In this document: positions 20,428 through 29,261 of the stretch, one piece after another
Layout of the letters: every line of letters starts with the position of its first letter
Numbering within the stretch: the stretch's first letter is position 1
NCBI RefSeq assembly: GCF_026262505.1
Contig: NW_026529273.1
Span: 1 to 64,000 of the forward strand
Length of the DNA stretch: 64,000 nt
DNA from: Trichomonas vaginalis G3
Taxonomy: Eukaryota; Parabasalia; Trichomonadida; Trichomonadidae
Direction: 5' to 3'
Made by a program: the position numbers and the translations under genes
Notes under the pieces: model-generated
Databases searched by the model: none
What the model was told of the DNA's origin: nothing
What the model saw: the letters and a program-made list of their open reading frames with translations, nothing else

Positions 20428-22677
20428 ATGATTACTCCTGAAATTCGCTCTGCTTTAGCTGAACTAGACCCATACCTTAACATATCGAAGACAATGATAT
20501 TCCAATACCAGGAAGTTGAGCAAGAACTTGAAGGAGGAGTAAATAAAAAAGTTATTTTTGTTTTAGCGACTCATGGAATATTCCTTTATGAGAAAAATGA
20601 TGAAACATTCACTCAAGTAAAGTCAATGCCCATATTCGATCTTATGCATATCAATTCTACTGCAGAAACTGCAGATTTTAGTAATGATACAGATAGAATT
20701 AAGATTAAAACAGAAGATGCAATGACACTTACACTATTTACATACATTATTCGCACTTTACAGTTCCCAATTGAAATTTTACCTTTATCTACACATTATC
20801 CACCGGAATACCAGCCTCATTTCGAGTCAACACAGCCTTACTCAGATGACATTATCACAGACAGGATTATTTCATGCTCATTCTTCACAAAATTAGAGTT
20901 AAATGATGAAATTCTCGAAGAAATCACTCAAAGAATAGAATTGATCGACGAAAACTACGAAATAACAACAGATAAGTTAGATTTTCCTTATGTTCGTCAA
21001 CTAATCTTAGGACTTGCCTCCGAAAAAACAATTTCGAATTTATTTTTGAATTCGATTGAAATTTCAACATTTCTTTCAAGATGTAATGATCTATTCATCT
21101 ATGGGAAGTTCATAACCAAGATTATATTCATTTCCTGCAATTTCGGAGAAACTTTGGAAAATTTGAAAATTTTACTCCAAAATTCTCATCTTTTCATGCC
21201 ATCTCAATGGATATTCGATAAATGCATCTGTGATCAATTCAATTTCCTCCAATTCTACACGAAAATACCAGAAATTACGAAATCAATTGAATATCTTGAA
21301 TTTAACAGCTGCAAAATGGAGAAAACGACAATGAATGACATATTCTCAAACATTTTGTTCGAGGAATGCTACAAATCCTTGAAAACAATCAAATTTTTGA
21401 ATACAAATGAAAGTTATAATATTTACGATGATATTTCGAATATTTTATCATCGGATTGGGTTGTTCATAACCAGACAATCAATGAAATAGATATAAGTAA
21501 CTGTTCTTTGGATTCTTCGACGCTTTTAATTAAAATTGTTGAATTTGATTCCGGATTGAAAATTTTGAGGTGCAGAAGGTCAAATGCAGAAAGATATGTT
21601 GATCTGAGAACTCCTACACCTTTGAAACAGCTTTCTTTCTTAGATCTAAGACATTGCAAGATTTCAAGTCAAAATTTGATAAACCTCTTTCAAATTGCAT
21701 CGTCTGGCATAATTTATTTGAGAGGACTCGATCTTTCTGATTTAACGATCTTTCCTTCGATTGCTCGTGATATTTATGAAAATTTGACCGACATGAACAC
21801 ATTTATACCATCCCTACAATGTTTCTTCTATGATGACAACGAAATGAACAAAGAAGAACTGTTCGAATTCAAAAGATTTTTATCTTTGCAAAAAAATCTC
21901 AAATTTGTATCGTTAAACAACACAATTAGTTGCAAAGAGAACCTCAAAATGACAACAGACTTCTTTACAGGCCTTCTATCCATTGAAAACCTCGAAAGTC
22001 TTTCGATCAGATCAAATGGAAGGATGGATGTGACGTATGGTGACTTTTTAGCACCAGCATTGGATGAATTGTCCAAAAGGAAGATGAAACTCCTTGATTT
22101 GACCGGACAACAAATAAAATCAGATTCTTTGAAAATTTTGACGAAAATGATCAATGAAAATAAAATAGAAGAGCTTTATTTCGATGACTGTAGACCAAGC
22201 AACTACGAGGAGCTCTTAGATCTTTGTGATTTGGTTTATAAAAATCAAATCAAATCATCTTTCCCTCATCGATCGTTACACAGATTCTTTGGTTTCTTTG
22301 ATGATGTATATGCTGTTTCTGATAATATTTTGGAAAATCACGAGATGATTGACAACATGGAGGCAACTTTCCAGATTTGTTACGGAGATCCAATAAATGA
22401 TGATGATTTGATTGCTACAATAAGATCTAATGAGTTTGCAGCAACAATCAAAGACATTTACCAAGAAAAAGAAGAAAATCAGGAAAAATCAAGAAAATAT
22501 CTTGAAAATTCTCTTTCAAATCCAGAATTATTGACGAAATTAAACGTAAATCCAGAGATGGAAGCACTTATCAACGAGTGTTTGGAAGGAACCACTCGAG
22601 AATACCACATTTTGTCTGTTTTAGACGAAATAGCAGAGAAATTTAGTATAGATGCAATATTGAAAGTTGCTAATTAG
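20428..22677 (+). CDS. CARMIL-like PH plus leucine-rich repeat protein, paralogue 1
   Basis: About 749 residues from ATG 20428 (MITPEIRSALAELDPYLNIS). A longer frame reaches 20380 only through a non-ATG codon. Residues 25-125 look like the PH-like CARMIL amino-terminal domain (VIFVLATHGIFLYEKN, then a strand-rich FDLMHINST part and a closing helix TLFTYIIRTLQFP). Residues 150-640 are leucine-rich repeats of the ribonuclease-inhibitor kind (LKTIKFLNTN, LSFLDLRHCK, LESLSIRSN, MKLLDLTGQ). The tail is helical and acidic. CARMIL proteins regulate actin capping protein, but the capping-protein interaction motif of true CARMILs is not seen, so only the scaffold part is shared. It is a paralogue of 31511-33751, nearly the same length but strongly diverged. 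Confidence 0.65.
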   Translation: MITPEIRSALAELDPYLNISKTMIFQYQEVEQELEGGVNKKVIFVLATHGIFLYEKNDETFTQVKSMPIFDLMHINSTAETADFSNDTDRIKIKTEDAMTLTLFTYIIRTLQFPIEILPLSTHYPPEYQPHFESTQPYSDDIITDRIISCSFFTKLELNDEILEEITQRIELIDENYEITTDKLDFPYVRQLILGLASEKTISNLFLNSIEISTFLSRCNDLFIYGKFITKIIFISCNFGETLENLKILLQNSHLFMPSQWIFDKCICDQFNFLQFYTKIPEITKSIEYLEFNSCKMEKTTMNDIFSNILFEECYKSLKTIKFLNTNESYNIYDDISNILSSDWVVHNQTINEIDISNCSLDSSTLLIKIVEFDSGLKILRCRRSNAERYVDLRTPTPLKQLSFLDLRHCKISSQNLINLFQIASSGIIYLRGLDLSDLTIFPSIARDIYENLTDMNTFIPSLQCFFYDDNEMNKEELFEFKRFLSLQKNLKFVSLNNTISCKENLKMTTDFFTGLLSIENLESLSIRSNGRMDVTYGDFLAPALDELSKRKMKLLDLTGQQIKSDSLKILTKMINENKIEELYFDDCRPSNYEELLDLCDLVYKNQIKSSFPHRSLHRFFGFFDDVYAVSDNILENHEMIDNMEATFQICYGDPINDDDLIATIRSNEFAATIKDIYQEKEENQEKSRKYLENSLSNPELLTKLNVNPEMEALINECLEGTTREYHILSVLDEIAEKFSIDAILKVAN

Positions 22678-23055
22678 AATATATGTATAAAATATTCTTT
22701 CTTGTTTGTTATTTTTATAAATATTACTCATTTTTTTAGAAATTATAAAATGATGTCCATTTTGATGAAGAAAAACAAAAAATTAAACATACAACTAACA
22801 TTGACAAGATACGTAAAGCAAGAGCAATTGTGCTCCTTGTAAAACAGTAAAAATTCACAAGAAGTTATTTTTTTCAATGGTAACTCTGCTTCTTATCTAT
22901 GGAAACTCTGAATAAATCAACAGATCTGCTTATCAGTTAAATTGTGACGCGCAAATGGTTAATTTTGGAGGAAATAATGAATAGTTTGCATTCTTCATAT
23001 CAATAATATGATACATTGAAGACAACATAATAACTATGTACGGTAAGTAAGGGCT
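22678..23055. other. A/T-rich intergenic region
   Basis: About 380 bases between the convergent ends of the LRR gene and the small minus-strand frame. No gene, structured RNA or repeat is evident. Confidence 0.45.
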
Positions 23056-23304
23056 TTAGTGTTTTCCGGTAGAATATGATTCAAATTTTTCTTTGGGTGT
23101 TCGTGTAGAATTAAAAGTAGCACCAGTTCCGAAGTGAAAAGACGGAAGATTCATTTCTCCTAGTTTCAAGTTAAGAATATTAGTTAAGCCACGAGATTTT
23201 GTATTTGGAGCTCCCCAACTCTTTGATTTTTCTGAATTCATAGATTTTTGATTACTACTGGATGGTAATGTCCATTTTAAATTCGAAAGACTATTGGTAT
23301 TCAT
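23056..23304 (-). CDS. Small hypothetical protein, divergent to RPL10A
   Basis: An 82-residue frame rich in Ser, Asn, Lys and Thr (SLSNLKWTLPSSSNQKSMN at the start), probably disordered. It has no signal peptide, membrane segment or known motif. Its 117-bp distance to the divergent ribosomal protein gene makes a real gene plausible, as the two could share a promoter region. Composition is less biased than chance A/T frames nearby. I do not recognise it. Confidence 0.4.
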   Translation of the reverse strand: MNTNSLSNLKWTLPSSSNQKSMNSEKSKSWGAPNTKSRGLTNILNLKLGEMNLPSFHFGTGATFNSTRTPKEKFESYSTGKH

Positions 23305-23407
23305 TAGAATTTAGTTAAAAAAGCGATGATGATTTTTTTGACAAATAAATTCTGACAAATAAAATTTTAAGGGGAGACAAAGAGTCAACCCCTAAATGAT
23401 AGCATGG

Positions 23408-23414
23408 CCTTTTT
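23408..23414 (+). promoter_or_regulatory. CCTTTTT start-site box of RPL10A
   Basis: GGCCTTTTT lies 12 bases before the ATG. The RPS29 gene has GCCTTTTTT 11 bases before its ATG. A CCTTT core element overlapping the transcription start has been described for Trichomonas, as an alternative to the TCAYWW initiator. Confidence 0.6.
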
Positions 23415-23420
23415 ATTTAA

Positions 23421-24068
23421 ATGACACATCTTCACCAGGAAACACTCCAGAAGGCTATCAAGGACGTTCTTGAGGGCGCCAAGACAAAGAAGCGCGGATT
23501 CCTCGAGACAGTCGATATCCAGCTCAAGCTCAAGGGCTACAACGTTTCTAAGGATAAGCGTTTCGTCGGCTCCATCAAGCTCCCACACATCATCCGTCCA
23601 AACGTTCGCATCGGTGTCCTTGGTAACAAGGTCCACTGCGAAGAAGCCCAAAAGCTCAACATCCCAGCTTACGATCTTCCAACACTTACCAACTTCAACA
23701 AGGAGAAGAAGGTCGTCAAGGCCTGGACAAAGCGCCACCACCTCTTCCTTGCTTCCCCAGATGTCATCGGTCAGGTCAACAAGGTCCTTGGTCAGGTTTA
23801 CACACGTGCTAACAAGTTCCCAACAAACATCAAGACAGATACAGTCGCTAAGGTTGTTGATGAAGTTAAGCGCACAGCTAATATCCGTCTGAAGAAGTCC
23901 GTCGCTTTCGGTATCCCAATCGGCAATGTCAACATGACAGAGCGCCAGGTTTTCGAGAACCTTACACTTTGCACAAACTACGTTGTCACACTTCTTAAGA
24001 AGGGCTGGCAATCAATCGGCTCCATCGTACTCAAGTCCACAATGGGCAAGGTTCACCGTATCTACTAA
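23421..24068 (+). CDS. RPL10A: Ribosomal protein L10a (uL1)
   Basis: A 215-residue component of the large ribosomal subunit that forms the L1 stalk and contacts E-site tRNA. Length matches eukaryotic L10a (about 217). Family landmarks are DIQLKLKGYNVSKDKRF near the start, KLPHIIRPNVRIGVLGN, the LASPDVIGQVNKVLGQ helix, and the carboxy part VNMTERQVFENLTLCTNYVV. Codons are strongly biased to C-ending forms (GTC, AAG, TTC), unlike most neighbours, as expected for a highly expressed gene. The stop is read in TAAAC, overlapping the TAAA-type polyadenylation signal used in Trichomonas. The start is the only in-frame ATG after the CCTTTTT box. Genomes of this group usually hold several near-identical copies. 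Confidence 0.97.
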   Translation: MTHLHQETLQKAIKDVLEGAKTKKRGFLETVDIQLKLKGYNVSKDKRFVGSIKLPHIIRPNVRIGVLGNKVHCEEAQKLNIPAYDLPTLTNFNKEKKVVKAWTKRHHLFLASPDVIGQVNKVLGQVYTRANKFPTNIKTDTVAKVVDEVKRTANIRLKKSVAFGIPIGNVNMTERQVFENLTLCTNYVVTLLKKGWQSIGSIVLKSTMGKVHRIY

Positions 24069-24516
24069 ACATTTTTTAGAATATTGTTTATAACTTAGCA
24101 TATTTTTTATCTTAATTTCATTATTTCATTTGATATTCAAAAGATATTAAGGATTATCTGCTAATTTTTAGATGATATCAGGAATTTCATGCCATAAAAA
24201 TACAAAATCTTTATTAACCATGGGCATTTTTGAACAAATAAAATGAGATATTTTTTTATTATAATAATATATATCAGATCTATGCATTAAACACGGAAAC
24301 ATCACTAACAAATAGAATTTCGATAAATCAATGCTAGAAATCTCCAAAAAAAATCACTTTGGCTCTATTTTCAATCAAAATTTTGTAAAAAAATCCAATT
24401 AAATTAATAAATTTAGAGTATTTTTACTTGAATGTTCATGATATGATTCCATTCGATTGATTTTTAACAATTTTTTCCGATGAAATCTTTTAAAGTAAAA
24501 ATAAGAAGAAAAAAAT
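24069..24516. other. A/T-rich intergenic region
   Basis: About 450 bases between convergent RPL10A and the Hsp110 gene. Homopolymer runs; no gene or repeat is visible. Confidence 0.5.
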
Positions 24517-27516
24517 TTAGAAGAAGATTGGATATCCGAACTGTGGGCTATAGAATGGTCCTCTGAATCCTGGAATACTTCTTGGCTGGTTCTGATTTTG
24601 CTGTGTTTGCTGTCTTGGTTGTTGTTGCTGCCTCTGTTGCTGCTGTTGTCTCATTGCAGCATCACGAAATGCCTGCTGGAACAATGACTGGAAAGTTGGG
24701 CCAAGGAAGTCAAATGCTTCACCTCCATTGGTATTCATGTAGTTTTGGTAAGCGTTCTTCATCATTTCGGCTCTTCTCTTTCTTTCCTGAGCTCTGTAAA
24801 GTTCGTTTTCCATTTGTTCTTTTGTATTTCGTAATTTTCTGACTTTTCCAAGAATTGCTTCCTTTTCTTTTGCCAATTCTATCTCGCGACGTTTGATATC
24901 TATTGCCTTTCTCCTCAAATCTTCCATTTCTTTATCGAATTTCTTTCCAAATTCTCTGTATTGGCCTAACAATCTCTCGTATTCGTCAACTTCCTCTTTC
25001 TTGGCTTCCTTCTTCACTTCTTTCTTCTTGCTTTGTTTCTTCTTCTTCTGTGGGCAGCCTAATAACGTTGCCAATGGGTTTTCGTAGTATTCCTCGCCAT
25101 CGTTGTCTTCGCAAACAACTTCTTTGCAGCGAGGATTCATCTGCTTATCACGGCGACCAACAACGTTGCCATATGAGTCGTAAATGTAATCATCGTAATC
25201 AGTCTTATCTTCTTCCTCTTCTTCGTGAGGTTCTTCGACGTACGATGGTCTTCTAATATTGGAGGATGTCATACGATGGTCCACTGGTCTTCCCCAGAAA
25301 TCATAAACTTCATCAACTTCTTCCTCTTCGTTTTCTTCAGCTTGTTTTGGCTCTTCAACCTTTGGAGATGTTGGAACTTCTTCTGCTTTCGGTGGTTCTG
25401 GTTTTTCTTCTTCTGCTTCGTCTACTGTTAAAACAGTTGGCTTTTTCTGTGGAGCAGGAGCTGGTTTGAGAGGTAAGTTGGCTCTGGCAGCAACTCTTGT
25501 CTCAAGAGTCTTAAGTTTGTCAGAGAAATCTGATGATTTGTATTTCGGTTCGTCGTGTTTTGGTTCGCTGAGGGCTTTGTCGGCTGATTCGATGAATTCT
25601 GCGATCTGCTTGAGTAGTTCTTCCTTCTCGCCACCATCAATTCTTTCAGCATCCGTCTTGACTTGGACTAATAAATCATTTGCTTTATCTTTAAGGGAAG
25701 TGATCTCATCTGTAAGCTGTTTGAAGAGATGGTATCTTTCCTGGGCTGGTTTGAAGAAGGAATTGATCGCTTCAGAGCGCTTTTGGTACTCTTCGATTGG
25801 GAATCTGTCGAATTCATTGTCAGAGAACCATGTTTCGATTTCTTCAACATCCTTCTTGTATTTGTTGATTGATGCTGGATCGAAATTGTCTGGGAAGTCT
25901 CTGTTAAGAGCATTTTTGGCTTCGAAGATTAAACTTTCTAATTCATTCTTCGCGTTGTCGATGGCATTCTCTTTTTCATCGTCTTCCGACATCTTGGCTT
26001 CCAAATCTTTGTATTCCTTAAGCTTTTCGTCACTAAATTCTCCGATAGCTTTGTAAACAAAAGTGACAGGAGGAACCGGTTTTGATTCATCTTCCTGGAT
26101 GACAGAAACTGTGTTTACATTGAACATTGATGAGATTGAGAGTGAAACTTCGAGTTCAACTTTGACTTTTGCTGGATCATTGACTTCGAGGTTAATTTCA
26201 CCGATTGGACCTTTGTCTGACTTGATGTCGATCTTCTTCTTGCCTTCGACATCAACTGTGAACTTTGCTGATGCTGGAATTGGTGAAAATCTCTTGAATA
26301 ATACAACATCAGCGTTTTCTCCATCTTTGTAAGAACCTTCTGTGTTAGTAATATCCTGGAGATCGATCTTTTCCTGGGCAATGTAAGAGCAGCCCATTGA
26401 GAAGCACTCATCGTTGTTTAATACTTGTGGAAACTCTTTTCCGATTGTTTGGAAGATAACTTCTCTGATCAATGGTATTCTGGAGCCACCACCAACTAAT
26501 TCGACTGCATAAAGGTCTTCCTTCTTGATGTTTGCTAATTCAAGTGCATGTAACAATGGTTCGTGCAATCTGTTGGCGAGACCTTGGATAAGCTGGTTGA
26601 AATCATCCCTCTTGACAACGAAATTGACATCGATGTCGTTCATCAAGCTTGAAATTTCGAAATCAACGGATTGATTGATCGAAAGAGTCATCTTCAAGCG
26701 ATCTGCTGCTTCCTGGAATCTGATCCATGCACGTGGGTTCTGGCGTGGATCAAGATTGTACTTTTGCTGTGTGCGATTCAATAAAAATGGAAGTAACTCG
26801 TTTGTGAAGTGAATTCCGCCAAGAGTATCATCGGAATCGGTAGCAACGATATGTAAGTATCCTTTCTTGATAAGAGCAACTGTAACGTTCATTGCGAAGT
26901 CACCAATATCAACAATTACGATTGGAACTGGTTTTGCTTCTTTTGGAGGAAGCTTATCATCGTTAAGCTTTACGTATGAGGCTGCTGCAGCTGTTGTTGA
27001 GTTAATCAAGCCGAGAATGTTGATGTCAGAAATTTTGGCGGAATTGAGTAAAATTTGACGCTGCTCATGGGTCCACCAAGGTGGGATTGCAATAACTGCT
27101 TTATCTGCATTTGGTACTTGAGCCTTAGCAATCTTCACAAGTTCCTTGAGAAGATAAGCAACAATTTGCTCTGGTCTCATGACAATTTCAGTATCATTGT
27201 ATTGAATTGATACGCCTGTATACTTATCTTCAAGTTCAACAAGTTTAACAGTAGATAATGGCTCAATCTGCTTTTTCTCAACAGAATCGAATTTCATTCC
27301 AATAAGAGACTTAATCTTTGTAATGGTGGCCTTGTAGAACTCCATCTGCTGCATCTTTGCAAGATCACCAACAAATCTCCTTTTATTTGTGTATGTAACA
27401 ATTGCTGGTGTTGCTCTGCTTGCATTCTGATTAGCAATGACATCTACTGACCCATTAACTTCAGCGCTTATGATACAATTCTTATTACCAAAGTCTATGC
27501 CAATAATATCACTCAT
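24517..27516 (-). CDS. Hsp110-type chaperone with long coiled-coil and Gln-rich tail
   Basis: A 999-residue Hsp70-superfamily protein. Residues 1-390 form the ATPase domain (IGIDFGNKNCIISA phosphate loop 1, VIVDIGDFAMNVTVAL loop 2, ELVGGGSRIPLIREVI adenosine loop). The amino end lacks a signal peptide, so it is cytosolic and fits Hsp110/Sse better than Grp170. A beta-sandwich and a helical lid follow to about 670. Hsp110s act as nucleotide exchange factors and holdases for Hsp70. The tail is unusual: an acidic Pro-rich stretch (670-760), two similar short motifs (VYDFWGRPVDHR and IYDSYGNVVGRR), a Lys-rich block, a coiled coil at about 845-925, and a Gln-rich end. Typical members are about 700-850 residues. 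An initiator-like TCATTT lies 13 bases before the ATG. Confidence 0.85.
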   Translation of the reverse strand: MSDIIGIDFGNKNCIISAEVNGSVDVIANQNASRATPAIVTYTNKRRFVGDLAKMQQMEFYKATITKIKSLIGMKFDSVEKKQIEPLSTVKLVELEDKYTGVSIQYNDTEIVMRPEQIVAYLLKELVKIAKAQVPNADKAVIAIPPWWTHEQRQILLNSAKISDINILGLINSTTAAAASYVKLNDDKLPPKEAKPVPIVIVDIGDFAMNVTVALIKKGYLHIVATDSDDTLGGIHFTNELLPFLLNRTQQKYNLDPRQNPRAWIRFQEAADRLKMTLSINQSVDFEISSLMNDIDVNFVVKRDDFNQLIQGLANRLHEPLLHALELANIKKEDLYAVELVGGGSRIPLIREVIFQTIGKEFPQVLNNDECFSMGCSYIAQEKIDLQDITNTEGSYKDGENADVVLFKRFSPIPASAKFTVDVEGKKKIDIKSDKGPIGEINLEVNDPAKVKVELEVSLSISSMFNVNTVSVIQEDESKPVPPVTFVYKAIGEFSDEKLKEYKDLEAKMSEDDEKENAIDNAKNELESLIFEAKNALNRDFPDNFDPASINKYKKDVEEIETWFSDNEFDRFPIEEYQKRSEAINSFFKPAQERYHLFKQLTDEITSLKDKANDLLVQVKTDAERIDGGEKEELLKQIAEFIESADKALSEPKHDEPKYKSSDFSDKLKTLETRVAARANLPLKPAPAPQKKPTVLTVDEAEEEKPEPPKAEEVPTSPKVEEPKQAEENEEEEVDEVYDFWGRPVDHRMTSSNIRRPSYVEEPHEEEEEDKTDYDDYIYDSYGNVVGRRDKQMNPRCKEVVCEDNDGEEYYENPLATLLGCPQKKKKQSKKKEVKKEAKKEEVDEYERLLGQYREFGKKFDKEMEDLRRKAIDIKRREIELAKEKEAILGKVRKLRNTKEQMENELYRAQERKRRAEMMKNAYQNYMNTNGGEAFDFLGPTFQSLFQQAFRDAAMRQQQQQRQQQQPRQQTQQNQNQPRSIPGFRGPFYSPQFGYPIFF

Positions 27517-27525
27517 TTTTTTGAA

Positions 27526-27531
27526 AAATGA
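27526..27531 (-). promoter_or_regulatory. Initiator TCATTT of the Hsp110-type gene
   Basis: On the minus strand TCATTTTTC is found just before the ATG at 27516, with its A at +1 about 13 bases upstream. It matches the trichomonad initiator consensus TCAYWW. Confidence 0.6.
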
Positions 27532-27897
27532 AGGAAGTGATCGGAGGAAAATTTTATCCAGACACTTAAAAAAAGTGTTGAATATAAGTGCATATCTAAA
27601 ATCAGCGATATGTTTCGGTATATATCAAGGTCAATTGCGTTGAAAATTTCAATCAATTTTTTTTATTTACGACTTTCAGCAGTTTTCCTAGTGCATTCTA
27701 TCTGCATTCTATTGATTAATAAATAATTATTGAAATTTACAGAAAAATAGCGATGCATGTAATAACGGATATTCATGAAATTACCATCTAGAGTTAAGGG
27801 AACAAAAGGATGAGGTAGTTTTTAATAAACAGATATATTTATTTAATAAAACAAACAAGATTCGATTTAATAAATCAACAAATAACAAACAAATTTA
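27532..27897. other. Intergenic region between Hsp110 and kinase genes
   Basis: About 370 A/T-rich bases upstream of the Hsp110 gene and downstream of the kinase gene. No gene or named repeat was seen. Confidence 0.45.
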
Positions 27898-29001
27898 CTA
27901 TTCATCATAGCTGAACCATTTGTGAGAACAAATTTGGTCCATATTATATCGCGTAGCAGGATTTCTATCTAATATGTGATGGAAAAGATCCACGAGTTCA
28001 TTCGACAAATTACTAGTGTCAGGGTATGTAAGTTCTTCCGTACTGATAACCTGAGAGATATGAAAAAAGTGCGTTCTATATATTTCCTCATCATCAGCCT
28101 CGAAAAACGGTAGCTTTCCAAAAATCATGAGGTAGAGAACAATACCGAACGCCCAACAATCTGCCGGTTTTCCGAGGTAAGGCTCGCCAGAGCATTGCTC
28201 AGGGGAGTAAAAAACTGGCGTACCTTCTGTATCTTCGAGCATTTCGTTAGGATCTTCTAATTTTAAGGAGACTGAAAAATCGCTAATAGCAGAATGACCA
28301 TCTGCGAAACATAAGATGTTTTCCGGTTTTAAATCTCGGTGAATAATATCTAAAGAATGTAAATATTGAAGAGCGGAGGCAATCTGTCTAAAGGTGTTTT
28401 TAGCTTCCGCTTCTGGAAGCGGATCTGCTTTCCAACTACTCTTAGAGAGGGAACCTTTTTCTGCAAAGGGGAGTATAATAATTAATGAATGTGTAGGCTG
28501 ATCGTCCAGGATTTCAATCAAAGGAACTATATTGGGATGATTAATTTCTGACATTAATTGAATTTCACGTGAAACCTTCTCGATCGGTGGTACGGATTCA
28601 CCTATTGACATACGATATAAATAATCTTGATCGTAAACTTTTGCTGCGTACATGATTCCTGTTTCCTGGTTTTTAACCAAAAATACATCGGAAGCAGAAC
28701 CATGACCTATATGCTGTTGGAACTCGTATTCGAATATTGTTGGTTTTTCTAGTGGATTAAAGAAGCTTGGGGAATCTCTAATTTGGAATCCATCCAATGA
28801 CATTTCTGTTGACATCATTGGGGTTTTGCTTCCGAGAATTAGAGGTGGTGCAGCAGTTGTATGTAGGACATAAGGGTCGGACTCGGTTTCTGAGGTATCA
28901 CTCCTCTCCCCCTTGACACGATTATCCTTGTCCTTGCTTGGCCGTTTCTTCTCTTCAATCTGATGTACGCTTTTTCGTGGGACGGAAGAAGCGCATCCCA
29001 T
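27898..29001 (-). CDS. CAMKK-like serine/threonine protein kinase with lipidation signal
   Basis: A 367-residue kinase. The amino terminus MGCASS is a classic myristoylation/palmitoylation signal, suggesting membrane attachment. Residues 1-88 are otherwise disordered. The kinase domain covers about 91-363: glycine loop GHGSASDV (99-106), catalytic Lys 121 (YAAKVY), HRDLKPEN (221-228), GTPVFYSPE activation end (260-268), DCWAFGIVLYLMIFGKLPF. The DFG motif is DFS (241-243); the metal-binding Asp is kept but Gly is replaced. Its arrangement (ISDFxVS, TxGTPxF) is closest to CAMKK/LKB1-activating kinases. Activity is likely but the Gly loss could alter activation-loop movement. It is divergent from the LRR gene at 31.5 kb, with transposons in between. 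Confidence 0.85.
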   Translation of the reverse strand: MGCASSVPRKSVHQIEEKKRPSKDKDNRVKGERSDTSETESDPYVLHTTAAPPLILGSKTPMMSTEMSLDGFQIRDSPSFFNPLEKPTIFEYEFQQHIGHGSASDVFLVKNQETGIMYAAKVYDQDYLYRMSIGESVPPIEKVSREIQLMSEINHPNIVPLIEILDDQPTHSLIIILPFAEKGSLSKSSWKADPLPEAEAKNTFRQIASALQYLHSLDIIHRDLKPENILCFADGHSAISDFSVSLKLEDPNEMLEDTEGTPVFYSPEQCSGEPYLGKPADCWAFGIVLYLMIFGKLPFFEADDEEIYRTHFFHISQVISTEELTYPDTSNLSNELVDLFHHILDRNPATRYNMDQICSHKWFSYDE

Positions 29002-29106
29002 TTTTTCTTGTTTACTTTATAATGTAAAAAGTAATCGTTATTTTTGAGATCGTCGTTGCAAATCAGATTTAGGCAAATGATATACTACTCATATATAAAC
29101 TGTTGT

Positions 29107-29131
29107 AAACAGAAATTCATCAAAAGTGACA
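29107..29131 (-). repeat. 25-bp inverted repeat, left copy, with initiator-like core
   Basis: Read on the minus strand it begins TGTCACTTTTGATGAATTTC, and it recurs exactly in the opposite orientation at 31387-31411. TCACTT fits the trichomonad initiator. The pair brackets the 29.26-31.25 kb palindrome and lies roughly 100 bases upstream of the divergent kinase and LRR genes. Confidence 0.7.
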
Positions 29132-29261
29132 CCTCAGAAAAGCTAAAATATTGAATTTTTGGAACTTTTGATAGAGCACGTTTTTAAATATTAATTAAAG
29201 TAAATGTATATTTTGTAAAGATTCTTTTTAATAAAAAAATAAAATTTTGAAGAAGAACACA

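Noticed and set aside
23385-24011. 208-codon minus-strand frame opposite RPL10A
   Set aside because: Mirror of strong codon bias in the ribosomal protein gene; no independent support.
24582-26332. Several plus-strand frames across the Hsp110 gene
   Set aside because: Shadows of biased codons in the minus-strand gene; poly-Gln and acidic segments give low-complexity Val/Leu/Ser frames.
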